Source: a virus. From it: DNA of 64,000 nt. The stretch covers positions 24,244-88,243 of the IMG/VR virus record IMGVR_UViG_3300024354_000015. One strand, 5' to 3'. The position numbers and the translations under genes are program-made. Below, piece after piece: positions 39,229 through 48,046 of this stretch (position 1 is its first letter; every line of letters starts with the position of its first letter). The notes beneath the pieces are model-generated. The model did no database searches and was not told the DNA's origin. It was given only the letters and a program-made list of their open reading frames with translations.

Positions 39229-40232
39229 TACTGAGTTTTTCTGTTGCGGATCATCGCTAGGATGTCTTCAGCCTTTTGTGCAGCAGGTTTCGTAGCAGGC
39301 TGTGCTGTAACTGTGGCCACTGGTTTAGTAGGTTCAAAAGGAGGGTCAGTATCCTCATCAGCTACTTCTACTGGACGACTAGTCGTTGGCTTTGCCGCTG
39401 CACTAGTTGTCGCAGTGCCAGAATCGTCACCACCAGTGCTAAGGCCATAGGGTTTGTAATAATTGCCCCAACGTTCAGGATCATAGGCCTCACCATCTAC
39501 ACTTGCTTCAAACATTTCCTTGATAATGCGGAGTTCTTCCTCATTAGGACGTTTGGGTAGGAAATCAGACAGATTAAACAAACCAAATTGTTCAATGGCA
39601 TTGGCCTCGTCCTGTGTTAGTGCAGACTCCTTACGTGCCCAACCGCTAGTACTGTAATCAGCGTATTCACCCTTTTTAGATTTTTTAATATTGAAATCAA
39701 GGCCGCTGGCATAGTCAGTGGGAATACTTTCTAATTCAGGATCCATAAGGCTGTCCTTGATGGTCTTGAAAATTTGCGGACTAATGACAAAACGTCGAAT
39801 TGGATTTTCTGGAGCCTTTTCTTCGCCCAGTGGATTATCACGAACAAAACCCTGGAAAAGATAACTACGTTTTTTCCAGTACTTATTGGCTGTTTCTTTA
39901 AGACTGTCGTCTTTATACCAGTTGCGAACTTCTGCCAGAATAGGACAAGCGTCGCCATACATTTCCACACAGGGTACTTGAACAATAACAGGCTTACTAT
40001 CAGCCTGGCCTTTGATTCCACTGAAAGGTAATTTAATAGTTAGACGCTCTAACCAGAAAAAGCTGTTCTTGGGGTCAGCGTCGGGAAGAAATCTCACACG
40101 AGCTGTGCTATTCTCGGGAATATTCCAGTGTGGGAAAATTGTGTTATCGGAAGTTTGTGATTCTTTGTTGCCGGATTTTTTTGATTCTTGTGCCTGTAGT
40201 TTGGCACGAATTTCTGCTAGTGATGTTGCCAT
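39228..40232 (-). CDS. 32: ssDNA-binding protein gp32
   Basis: 334 aa. OB-fold core with ARVRFLPDADP, the zinc-type Cys/His region around CVEMYGDACPILAEV, and YLFQGFVRDNP; Ala/Thr/Pro-rich linker and acidic-basic C-terminal tail (KAEDILAMIRNRKTQ). Coats replication ssDNA and recruits UvsX/UvsY. SD AAGGAG. Both early (40323-40351) and late (40305-40312) promoter signals lie upstream. Confidence 0.92.
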   Translation of the reverse strand: MATSLAEIRAKLQAQESKKSGNKESQTSDNTIFPHWNIPENSTARVRFLPDADPKNSFFWLERLTIKLPFSGIKGQADSKPVIVQVPCVEMYGDACPILAEVRNWYKDDSLKETANKYWKKRSYLFQGFVRDNPLGEEKAPENPIRRFVISPQIFKTIKDSLMDPELESIPTDYASGLDFNIKKSKKGEYADYSTSGWARKESALTQDEANAIEQFGLFNLSDFLPKRPNEEELRIIKEMFEASVDGEAYDPERWGNYYKPYGLSTGGDDSGTATTSAAAKPTTSRPVEVADEDTDPPFEPTKPVATVTAQPATKPAAQKAEDILAMIRNRKTQ

Positions 40233-40304
40233 TATATATTCTCCTTAAGATGGTCTTAGTTAGTTTCCTTGATACATCAAGCCCCTTGCAAGATGTAACA
40301 TAAC

Positions 40305-40312
40305 TATTTAGC
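40305..40312 (-). promoter_or_regulatory. Late-like box GCTAAATA upstream of gp32
   Basis: Minus strand GCTAAATA, one of five copies of this exact octamer found before genes of the window. Confidence 0.55.
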
Positions 40313-40322
40313 ATAGATAGAC

Positions 40323-40351
40323 AGAATATAGATTTTATTTGGTAAAGTCAA
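40323..40351 (-). promoter_or_regulatory. Host-like promoter for gp32/UvsX operon
   Basis: Minus strand TTGACT, 17 nt, TATTCT, about 90 nt before the gp32 ATG. Confidence 0.6.
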
Positions 40352-40366
40352 GGCAATTTTTACCAA

Positions 40367-40390
40367 TAAAAAACCGGGCATTGCCCGGTT
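40367..40390 (-). terminator. Rho-independent terminator
   Basis: AACCGGGCA/TGCCCGGTT hairpin with T-run, directly after the 1003-aa gene stop. Confidence 0.9.
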
Positions 40391-40394
40391 TAAC

Positions 40395-43300
40395 TTATTT
40401 GGCGCCGCTTACGGGACTTCGTTCCCAGGTACTTGCTCCAGTAAGCTCATTGTCCTTTTTGATATCAAATTTAGGATATTTGATTTTTTTATTATTGTTA
40501 AGAGCATAATGAGCAATTAGGTCTTTAGCTCTAGCAACTTCTGCTGCACTGTCCAATATGTACTTGCTATCTAGATAGGTAAAGTTAATTTCATTATCTT
40601 GGAATAATTTATCAAAGGTACCTTCATTGGCTAGATCCAGATCCTGTTCTGTTAATTTTTTAGGTGTTTTAAAGAGTTCATATAACAGAGGGCCTGGAGC
40701 TTGAATACTACTATCTAGCTCACCCACTAACTTCCCTGTTAAACCGTGTTGCTTTTGTGGTGGGTTACCTATCACTCTACCTGTTTTAATTTTAGCGTCT
40801 TGGGCTAGTTGTCCCACCCGTATTTGTTCAGGGTCTAAGGACTCTTTAAGATCAAATCCTTCTTTTACCTCTTCAATTACCATACTAACACTGGGTTCTG
40901 TGGTAGGTAACTGTTGCTTGAATCCTATATAGGGGTCACCTTCTTCCACAGTGCCAAGGGCATACTCGAACCAACCATTTCCCTCGTTGTTAAGTATTAT
41001 CATATACCATTCATCGTCCAGTCGTCCTTCCATACTGAACAAATATGTGTCGTCATTTCTGCGACTAGGACCGTTCCATCCCATTGCTTTTAATTGTCTA
41101 CTTATTTTGTCTAACAATTCTGGCCAGGGTAGCATATTAATTAGGTTAGCTTCCTGTATGGATTCTTTTTTGCTCCCCCAATTTTTTGCGCCTTTTTTAC
41201 GGCACTTAACTAGAGCACCACTAGCATAGGCACTGGGCCAAACTTTGTATCTGCTTTTAACTTTGTAATAGCAGGCGTCTTTCTTTTCGTTGAGGGCTGT
41301 ATGCTCTAGCATAAGTCCACCACAAGCAGGGCAGGTATTTTCTTTTACACTTTCTCCACCAGCATCACCGCCCCCTTCACCGCCTTGGTCATTGGTAGCA
41401 TAATATCCAAATCCTGGATACCAATAGCCGTAGTAGGCAGGTGTTTTGGATTTCTTTTTAGTAGATTCTTCTTGTTTTTTCTTGCCCTGACAATGAGCAC
41501 GTTGACTAAATCCCTTGGGATTATTGCAGTTAATACTGCGTTTATATTTTTCTGACCACTTTTCTTCTAGTTCTTGTTCGTTAGTTTTAGTAGCAACATT
41601 CTTGGCAGCTCCTCTTCTCTCGGGATTTGGATCTTCTCTGCGTTTTTTTGCTGCGGCACTTGCACGACCTTTTTTACCAAGAGCGTGTGCTTTACTCTGG
41701 GGCAGACACTTGGGTTTACCTTCACTATCACTTCCTCTAGCACAATCCCCGCGGATTTTGCCGTCAGGACCAAATCTTACCCACTTTTCCTTGAACCATT
41801 TTCTTAAATCTTCCTTTAACTCTGGATCTTTTTTAGGATACCCGTGTTTGATATCTAATGTATATCCAGACAGTCCTTGTTTATCTAGAACGCTACTAAT
41901 AAATTGCTCAGCTTCCTTGGCACTAGAAAACTTATCTCCTAGATTATAACGTCTGACTTCGTCACCAATAGTTACAACAGCAATAGTAATGGGTTTAGTT
42001 TCTAACTCTGCACTATCAGCACTTGGTGTTACAAAATTAGTAGCTGCAAGAGCTGCGCCTGCTAGTTTAGACTTCCAACTTTCTCTAAGAGCTTGTTCTA
42101 ACCTAGTCTTAATATTGGCTACACTTTTAGTCTCTGTAGTTTGTGCCTCAAATGTTTCTTCAACAACATCAACAACTAAATTTTCTTTAATATTATACTT
42201 TTGTTTCAATTGTTTACGCAGTGTGTCTAATTCCTGGTCGCTAATTTCGTTATTTAAATTTCTATCATATAATTTTTTAAGTGCTGCATAGTAGTCAGGA
42301 TTAGGTAATCCACTCTGCTTACGGATCTTCTGGTGATCTTTATAGGCTTCTGATTCTTCTTCTAGGTCTTCATCAAATTGGCCAATTATGCCACTAGCCC
42401 ATTCTTTAAATTCTGATTCTGCCCAGTTGCGTCTTTGTTTATAGGCTCTAGCAACTATAGGCAGAGCTGAACTCATACGCTCATCAAAAATTCTTCGTTC
42501 AAATCTTGCACGTAATTCTTCTAGATTGACATCATCTGCAAGAACTTCCTGAGGTGGTTCCCAATTTTCTATGTATTTGGTGTAGCCACGTTGTCCTCTT
42601 AAACTATGTAGGTCTCTATGCAATCCGCCGTAATAATCAATTGCTGTTTCTACCATAGTTTGTGTTTCAGCATCTTCAAATTGACGGCCACGCATATTAC
42701 GCACAAAAGTTCTAAGACTTTTCATCTCAGATATAATATTAGTGATGTGTTTGCCAAACTCATCGTCCACCCTGCCGCCATTTTTTACGTGTCTAGCATA
42801 GGCTCTTGCTTCACTTACCGAAGTTCCTTCTGGTAATCTAAAACGTTCACCAAGGTGGTTCTCGACGTAGATGGCCGCTACATTTCTGCTTCTTGCGCCG
42901 AGTATTTCCTCGTCCACCTTCTTACTGTGTCTTACAATTATTTTAGTAGGCCCTAGATGTTCGTAACTACTTCGTGAAGTCCCCGACATTTTGGCTTCAT
43001 TTACAACTTCTGATGTATTAAAGATGTCCTGATCTTTGCTTACGTGTTTTAAATCTCTTAGTTCAAGTCCAGCTACGGTTATGTCGCGAACATCATAACT
43101 GCAACGATTACGTCGTGCGAATTGCCTCATCGATCTTACAAAGTTATACCATTCATCCTTGATATTATCTGGCATTTTATCATCCAGAGTCATATCATAA
43201 AATACTAAAAGATTTCTATCCTCTCCTAGATGCATAGTAATTTGACCATACTCTACATTGTCGCTAGCTTTGAAATTAAAGACAAAATATCTAGCTTTCT

Positions 43301-43406
43301 CCTGATCTTCCGTTTTTTTCAAGGCAGCGTCGTAAAGAGTTACCCCATCAAATCTGCTGCGAATTTTGTTAAAAAGGTTATCAGATACTTTTTCTAGGTT
43401 GATCAT
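40395..43406 (-). CDS. Very large multidomain protein, probable virion or head-internal protein
   Basis: 1003 aa. N-terminal ~300 residues charged and helical; a basic Cys block (KWVRFGPDGKIRGDCARGS ... KGFSQRAHCQGKKK) resembles the DUF5872-type phage module; Gly/Tyr-rich WYPGFGYYATNDQGG; a zinc-ribbon-like CPACGG; and C-terminal segments. Encoded between terminase and the gp32 terminator behind a GCTAAATA late box. Basic, modular and low-complexity composition suits a DNA-packaged protein injected into the host. Function unknown. Confidence 0.75.
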   Translation of the reverse strand: MINLEKVSDNLFNKIRSRFDGVTLYDAALKKTEDQEKARYFVFNFKASDNVEYGQITMHLGEDRNLLVFYDMTLDDKMPDNIKDEWYNFVRSMRQFARRNRCSYDVRDITVAGLELRDLKHVSKDQDIFNTSEVVNEAKMSGTSRSSYEHLGPTKIIVRHSKKVDEEILGARSRNVAAIYVENHLGERFRLPEGTSVSEARAYARHVKNGGRVDDEFGKHITNIISEMKSLRTFVRNMRGRQFEDAETQTMVETAIDYYGGLHRDLHSLRGQRGYTKYIENWEPPQEVLADDVNLEELRARFERRIFDERMSSALPIVARAYKQRRNWAESEFKEWASGIIGQFDEDLEEESEAYKDHQKIRKQSGLPNPDYYAALKKLYDRNLNNEISDQELDTLRKQLKQKYNIKENLVVDVVEETFEAQTTETKSVANIKTRLEQALRESWKSKLAGAALAATNFVTPSADSAELETKPITIAVVTIGDEVRRYNLGDKFSSAKEAEQFISSVLDKQGLSGYTLDIKHGYPKKDPELKEDLRKWFKEKWVRFGPDGKIRGDCARGSDSEGKPKCLPQSKAHALGKKGRASAAAKKRREDPNPERRGAAKNVATKTNEQELEEKWSEKYKRSINCNNPKGFSQRAHCQGKKKQEESTKKKSKTPAYYGYWYPGFGYYATNDQGGEGGGDAGGESVKENTCPACGGLMLEHTALNEKKDACYYKVKSRYKVWPSAYASGALVKCRKKGAKNWGSKKESIQEANLINMLPWPELLDKISRQLKAMGWNGPSRRNDDTYLFSMEGRLDDEWYMIILNNEGNGWFEYALGTVEEGDPYIGFKQQLPTTEPSVSMVIEEVKEGFDLKESLDPEQIRVGQLAQDAKIKTGRVIGNPPQKQHGLTGKLVGELDSSIQAPGPLLYELFKTPKKLTEQDLDLANEGTFDKLFQDNEINFTYLDSKYILDSAAEVARAKDLIAHYALNNNKKIKYPKFDIKKDNELTGASTWERSPVSGAK

Positions 43407-43430
43407 AATTAAAATTTAAAGAATACCCAG

Positions 43431-43438
43431 TATTTAGC
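43431..43438 (-). promoter_or_regulatory. Late-like box GCTAAATA
   Basis: Minus strand, 24 nt before the ATG of the 1003-aa gene and overlapping the codons after the terminase TAG. Confidence 0.6.
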
Positions 43439-43439
43439 A

Positions 43440-45005
43440 CTAGCTCATTATAAACGGTAGAGGCATAACTTCAGTTTCCGTGCTATCTTTCAGCTGCTGG
43501 TCTAGGGCTGGGTCAAATTCTCTTAAAAAGGTGGCTATCCTAACTGCCAAAAGCATAGACATTACTAGATCGTCAGTCTCGCCAATTTTAGCCTTGAAAC
43601 TACCACCACTAGCCACAAACACTTTTAGCTCGCTTATTAAACTTTTACTAGCTATTTTCAGCTTACCAGTTTCCACTAAATTTTTAAATTTGCTACAGGC
43701 AGCTAACTTACTTTTGTGCGTAGTGTTAAACCCCTTGCGGAATCTGCGCCCGGAAACTGCCTTAGCTGGTTCGCTTAAAAATATACCTGATATCTTTTCT
43801 TCTCCATATTCAGCCAGAGCCACAAGAGCAGCTTCGCCTAGTGTATTATTCTCTAGGCTGTAATAGACATTATTAGGGCTCCCACTCGCTTCAGCTAAAG
43901 TTTCTGTGATACTCGCTAATAATCTAACTTGTTCTTGCACAGTTGTTTTATTATGTTGCCATTCGGCTATTTGGCAGAGGCTGGGAAGTTCTAATACTTG
44001 TATAGCACTGGGATCTCCGCCTGTGCCCAAGCTAGGATCAAGAGCTACAATATAAACACAGTCTTTTTCTGGACGTTTATACCAACGTATTTGTCCTTGT
44101 TTTTGTAATGGGTCTATACCAGCTAGTTCCGTTAGCTTAATAGGATTAATTAAAGTTTCATCAAAGATAATAAATTCACAATCCATCTCTCTTCTAAATC
44201 TTTCTTCGCCTAGTTGCTCCCGCATCTGCCTAGCCCAGGCTTCATCACGTTCAGGATGTTCTTGCCAACTAGATTTAAAAGCCTTGAATCCGTTAACACC
44301 AAGCTCTACTTCATTACCATATTCATCAAAAGTTTTGTTTGCCAATCTCCAAATTTGCGCGAATTGATCTTCATCACTGTTGGGTGTGGAGGTAATCATA
44401 CACTTACCACCCGTTGCCAACGTAGGACTGATAGAAGTCCAAAACTCTTTGGCAATAGTTGGACGGACGAACGCAAACTCGTCGCAATAAAGTAATGATA
44501 TAGACATACCTCGGCCAGTTGTTTCGGTAGTGGTAGCACTAACTATTCTACTGCCGTTATCAAAATCAATACTGCCTTTATTGTAAGTAACTACACCTGC
44601 ACGAATATGATCAGGAACGTTTTCATATGCATACCTAATACGTTGCATAATTTCCTGCGCACCGGAATATTTGTGTGCCGCAATTAATATGGTGCTATCT
44701 GGAACAAACATAGCATACCACAAGAGATAACCAGCAGCCGTGGTAGATTTACCAGTCTGTCGGGGCATAAGGCTTATGTTAAACCTATAGTTGTGATAAA
44801 CGTCTACTAATCTTCTTTGATATTCGAAAGGTTTATAGAGTAATCTTCCCTTGGTAGGGTGTTGTATATAAAAATAAGTTTCGAGAAAATACTGCGGCCC
44901 ATTTATAGGATCAGCACATTTTACCATCTCTCGCATCTGGTCCGCACTCCAGAGCTGTGCCTGGTGTGGGGTTTTAATTAGATTTACAGTATTCTGTGTG
45001 GCCAT
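43440..45005 (-). CDS. 17: Terminase large subunit gp17
   Basis: 521 aa. ATPase with Walker A MPRQTGKSTTA (about residue 83), Walker B SLLYCDEFAF, and C-terminal RNase H-type nuclease with ALDPSLGTGGDPSA as the first metal-binding block. Drives headful packaging with gp16 at the portal. Ends TAG TGC TAA, so readthrough would add one residue and cysteine. Confidence 0.95.
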   Translation of the reverse strand: MATQNTVNLIKTPHQAQLWSADQMREMVKCADPINGPQYFLETYFYIQHPTKGRLLYKPFEYQRRLVDVYHNYRFNISLMPRQTGKSTTAAGYLLWYAMFVPDSTILIAAHKYSGAQEIMQRIRYAYENVPDHIRAGVVTYNKGSIDFDNGSRIVSATTTETTGRGMSISLLYCDEFAFVRPTIAKEFWTSISPTLATGGKCMITSTPNSDEDQFAQIWRLANKTFDEYGNEVELGVNGFKAFKSSWQEHPERDEAWARQMREQLGEERFRREMDCEFIIFDETLINPIKLTELAGIDPLQKQGQIRWYKRPEKDCVYIVALDPSLGTGGDPSAIQVLELPSLCQIAEWQHNKTTVQEQVRLLASITETLAEASGSPNNVYYSLENNTLGEAALVALAEYGEEKISGIFLSEPAKAVSGRRFRKGFNTTHKSKLAACSKFKNLVETGKLKIASKSLISELKVFVASGGSFKAKIGETDDLVMSMLLAVRIATFLREFDPALDQQLKDSTETEVMPLPFIMS

Positions 45006-45035
45006 TTTATATAAAATTCTAAATCTTTTTATTTA

Positions 45036-45596
45036 TTAGTTGTCTAGTTTCCAAATTATATGTAAACTGTGGCGTAATTCTTCTTGTGGAACTGGGGGCC
45101 AAAGATAATGTGTAATACTAGCCGCATTATCCATAATATACCCTGAGTTTACTTGATATTCTGGCTGCACATCTTGTCCTTCAATTACAAATGTAGTTGC
45201 AAGAGGATAGGAATTATTACTCAGATAAATTTGTATAGCAACTTCTATCTCGGGATTATCAGTATGTTTGCTTATATAATATTTGTATTTGTCCTGCCAC
45301 AGTGTGATTCCTTCTAAAATTAATTTAGGTTTTCTAAATATATATTTTATTTGGGGCGTAATTCGGTCAAAATATGGGTATAATCTAGCAAGAAGCTCTG
45401 AGCCTTGTATTACGTTTCTATTTTTTTGGCTGGGAACATTGTAAGGTTTCCAATCATTAGTCGTGTTTATATAGTTTAATAATTCTGCTAATAATTCTTG
45501 GGGTAAAAAATCTTTTACAAAACATAGACCTGGAGTTACTGTTTGTCTGTTTTTCAAACAATTTGCTAGGTGTTGATTTATGTGATTATCATTCAT
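45036..45596 (-). CDS. Putative 2OG-Fe(II) oxygenase
   Basis: 186 aa. SKHTDNPEIE (HxD), NAASITHYLWPP (distal His) and RHSLHIIWKL (Arg strand). Overlaps the upstream gene by 8 nt. Substrate unknown. Confidence 0.75.
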   Translation of the reverse strand: MNDNHINQHLANCLKNRQTVTPGLCFVKDFLPQELLAELLNYINTTNDWKPYNVPSQKNRNVIQGSELLARLYPYFDRITPQIKYIFRKPKLILEGITLWQDKYKYYISKHTDNPEIEVAIQIYLSNNSYPLATTFVIEGQDVQPEYQVNSGYIMDNAASITHYLWPPVPQEELRHSLHIIWKLDN

Positions 45597-46407
45597 CTTG
45601 AGTTAAGTACTTGGCTATGCCATAACTTTCAGTGTCACCTGGACGCTTGACCACGTGTATCATTTTTGTACTTTCTAGATTGTTATCTCTACAAATTTGA
45701 AAGTGTTTGTTGCGATAAGTATTCCATCCGTAATCACGAGGCAAGTTTTCTATCATAAAATTACCACAACTGGTTATGCCACTGTTTACGTCACCGTAGT
45801 AATGATTAAAAATTGTTATACTATCCATAGTACGTTGTTTTGTCCAACGTAATCCCACCCTATTCCAGTGTAGAGAATATTTACTCAGGCTCATTGCCAG
45901 AGATTTTATATTGGGGTGATCTAGATCTATGGCGACGTCTCGGGCGGTGGTGATCCAGGCCATATCTAGATGTATATCAATATCTTTTTGCTCACATTCG
46001 GAAAACAAGTCCTGCCAGCCGGGCCTATCATCAATATATTTAAAGTTAGGGAAGCTTACTACCAGTGGTTTATTTGGCTCTAGACTGCCTAATTTTACAC
46101 CGTGTTTCCCCATTAATCTGTAATAGGCATATTCATCTTCCAGTATTTGAAAACCATCCAGACCGTACTTAATAAAAAAACTTTCAATGTATTGAGTACA
46201 ACCCATTATGACATCTTTATAGGGAAATTTTTCCCAGCCTCTAATATCATTAATTTTAGTAGATTGAAACCATTCATTAGCCAAGGGAATAAACTGTGCG
46301 TTGGTAACAAGCTTTTGGCTGCCAGTAAACCATTCATTTTTTAATTTACGAAGAAAGTTATCTTCTATAGTATATAATTTATTGGAGAGTTCAATGGAAC
46401 TGTTCAT
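45589..46407 (-). CDS. Possible PLP-fold aminotransferase-like protein
   Basis: 272 aa. HLDMAWITTA (Asp-x-Trp typical of the PLP pyridine-contacting strand) is followed about 27 residues later by SLSKYSLHWNRVGLRW, which looks like the Ser-x-Ser-Lys ... Arg-x-Gly-x-Arg pattern of fold-type I enzymes. The protein is short for the family and lacks a clear large-domain start, so this is tentative. It is coupled to a 2OG oxygenase and a beta-rich protein. Confidence 0.55.
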   Translation of the reverse strand: MNSSIELSNKLYTIEDNFLRKLKNEWFTGSQKLVTNAQFIPLANEWFQSTKINDIRGWEKFPYKDVIMGCTQYIESFFIKYGLDGFQILEDEYAYYRLMGKHGVKLGSLEPNKPLVVSFPNFKYIDDRPGWQDLFSECEQKDIDIHLDMAWITTARDVAIDLDHPNIKSLAMSLSKYSLHWNRVGLRWTKQRTMDSITIFNHYYGDVNSGITSCGNFMIENLPRDYGWNTYRNKHFQICRDNNLESTKMIHVVKRPGDTESYGIAKYLTQDE

Positions 46408-46885
46408 TTAAATTTCCTCGCATCCAGTTCATTACGTGAAGATAAAACGGGCTAGTAAACTTTAAAGTCCAGGTTAAGTTGTGTCCCCAACAGGTTTGTC
46501 CTCTCACATATTCCGGAAGATCATTACCCTTTCTTCTTTCTAAACTTGCCCAGGGCTCTGGATAGATAGGTTTCGTATAACTGTAATGATTTACTATGTC
46601 TCTAATGTCTACATCATCTATAACAAGTTTATCTAGAGTTAACAATTGATCTTGGTAACCACCATCAGGTAATAATTTGGTTTGACTATTATCTTTTCCC
46701 TGTCGATCTATACTAAGTTTGTGTCTGCCGAAGGTGATTGTTTCTTTGAATTCCAGGATACTTTGTTCTTGAGTAATAACACCATTAAAAAGTTCTTTGT
46801 CGTCTAGCCTAAGAATAATTGCTGGCGGTTTGTCCCAGTATTCTGCTAAAAAAGTAAAACGGAATTTGATAGTTTCAGAACTCAT
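46391..46885 (-). CDS. Beta-rich protein, paralogue of 36814-37341
   Basis: 164 aa with the same strand-rich plan and shared LDKLVIDDVDI and WTLKFTSPFY blocks. Overlaps the PLP-like gene by 17 nt. Not recognised; carbohydrate-binding fold suspected. Confidence 0.66.
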   Translation of the reverse strand: MSSETIKFRFTFLAEYWDKPPAIILRLDDKELFNGVITQEQSILEFKETITFGRHKLSIDRQGKDNSQTKLLPDGGYQDQLLTLDKLVIDDVDIRDIVNHYSYTKPIYPEPWASLERRKGNDLPEYVRGQTCWGHNLTWTLKFTSPFYLHVMNWMRGNLNEQFH

Positions 46886-46905
46886 AGATAAATTAAGTTA
46901 GCATA

Positions 46906-47184
46906 TTATTTATCTAGGGGCTTTTCTCCTGTGAGATAAGGTAAACTAAACCAAAGCTTAAACCAGGCATCAGTACCTGGTTTAATTTTGTGTTTTTTCA
47001 TTAATGCTGCTTTTTCTGCTGCTGTTTTACTAATGTTACTACCTTCACTAAACTTAGGAGTTTGGTCCACTGGCTTTATTCCAGCTAGATGCATCATTTC
47101 ATAAATGGGATCGTTGGGATCTAGCACTGCATCGTCAGTTTCGTTTTTAACGAAATCCTGTGTAGTAAATTTTATTTCTCGCAT
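46906..47184 (-). CDS. Hypothetical protein
   Basis: 92 aa, acidic start, Lys-rich helical middle (EKAALMKKHKIKPGTD). SD GGAGA. Not recognised. Confidence 0.66.
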   Translation of the reverse strand: MREIKFTTQDFVKNETDDAVLDPNDPIYEMMHLAGIKPVDQTPKFSEGSNISKTAAEKAALMKKHKIKPGTDAWFKLWFSLPYLTGEKPLDK

Positions 47185-47226
47185 TAATGTTCTCCGTAGG
47201 GAATAACTGGACGATCGTCGTCTGGA

Positions 47227-48036
47227 TTATTCCCCGGATCCTTTACATTTTTGACGTTTTGCATTGGTTAGAGCTCCGTAGTCAACTGGCCATTCTTGGC
47301 CCACTGGTAATTCCCTGGCATTGGCTGGAAAAGAAAAAGTAACGCCAGCCTTTTGTTGAATAGCTGCAATACTTGCACGAACTTTAGTTAGATCATTTCC
47401 CTGACCGCCTTCGTGTTTAAAATACCAACCAGCCATAGCTCCTGTATTTTGATTTATAACTATCTTATAAAATCCTGTGGGTACTACTACGCCACGTCCA
47501 ATTTTTTTATCGGTAGCTGTGTCATAAACACCACCAACGTAGATAGTGTAGACATTATTGGTCTGCACTGCCCAGCCACGCACTGATGTTTCTAATAGTT
47601 TCCAAATGCCTCTATTGAGTCCACCTAGTTGTGGATACATATTTGTCATCAAAAAGCTTTCGTACTCTACTTGTTGGTCCCAGCTTAGATCACCATCTGG
47701 TACTGCGTGTCCTTTGTCGTAGCCTGTGCCAGCGTAGTCGCTGGGAGTTGGACCATTGGGGACACTTTCATCTGCTACAAAAGCATTAGTCCGTGGCCAG
47801 CAGCCAAGAGCGTTAGCTGGTGTTAGTGTATATGTTACATAATTAGGTATTTTTGCAGCAGCATCGTAGGCAACAAAATAAGCTCGACGGCATATAGCGG
47901 TCACTTGTTTGGTAGTCTGTGCCCAGCCCCAGGGATTATGTACCTGACAGCGTTCCACTGGTAATGGCGGAGTCTGGTCCCAGGCATAAGCTAAATTACT
48001 TAAAGTTAATAATAGAAACAACAGTATTTTTTTCAT
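47227..48036 (-). CDS. Secreted DNA/RNA non-specific endonuclease (NucA/EndA type)
   Basis: 269 aa from ATG 48036 (SD AAGGA). Classical signal peptide MKKILLFLLLTLSNLAYA with cleavage after AYA, then a beta-beta-alpha metal nuclease domain with GYDKGHAVPD (DRGH-type catalytic histidine) and the Asn helix NRGIWKLLE. Export to the periplasm or medium suggests host-DNA scavenging or lysis-stage viscosity reduction. Confidence 0.88.
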   Translation of the reverse strand: MKKILLFLLLTLSNLAYAWDQTPPLPVERCQVHNPWGWAQTTKQVTAICRRAYFVAYDAAAKIPNYVTYTLTPANALGCWPRTNAFVADESVPNGPTPSDYAGTGYDKGHAVPDGDLSWDQQVEYESFLMTNMYPQLGGLNRGIWKLLETSVRGWAVQTNNVYTIYVGGVYDTATDKKIGRGVVVPTGFYKIVINQNTGAMAGWYFKHEGGQGNDLTKVRASIAAIQQKAGVTFSFPANARELPVGQEWPVDYGALTNAKRQKCKGSGE

Positions 48037-48046
48037 AATAGATCCT

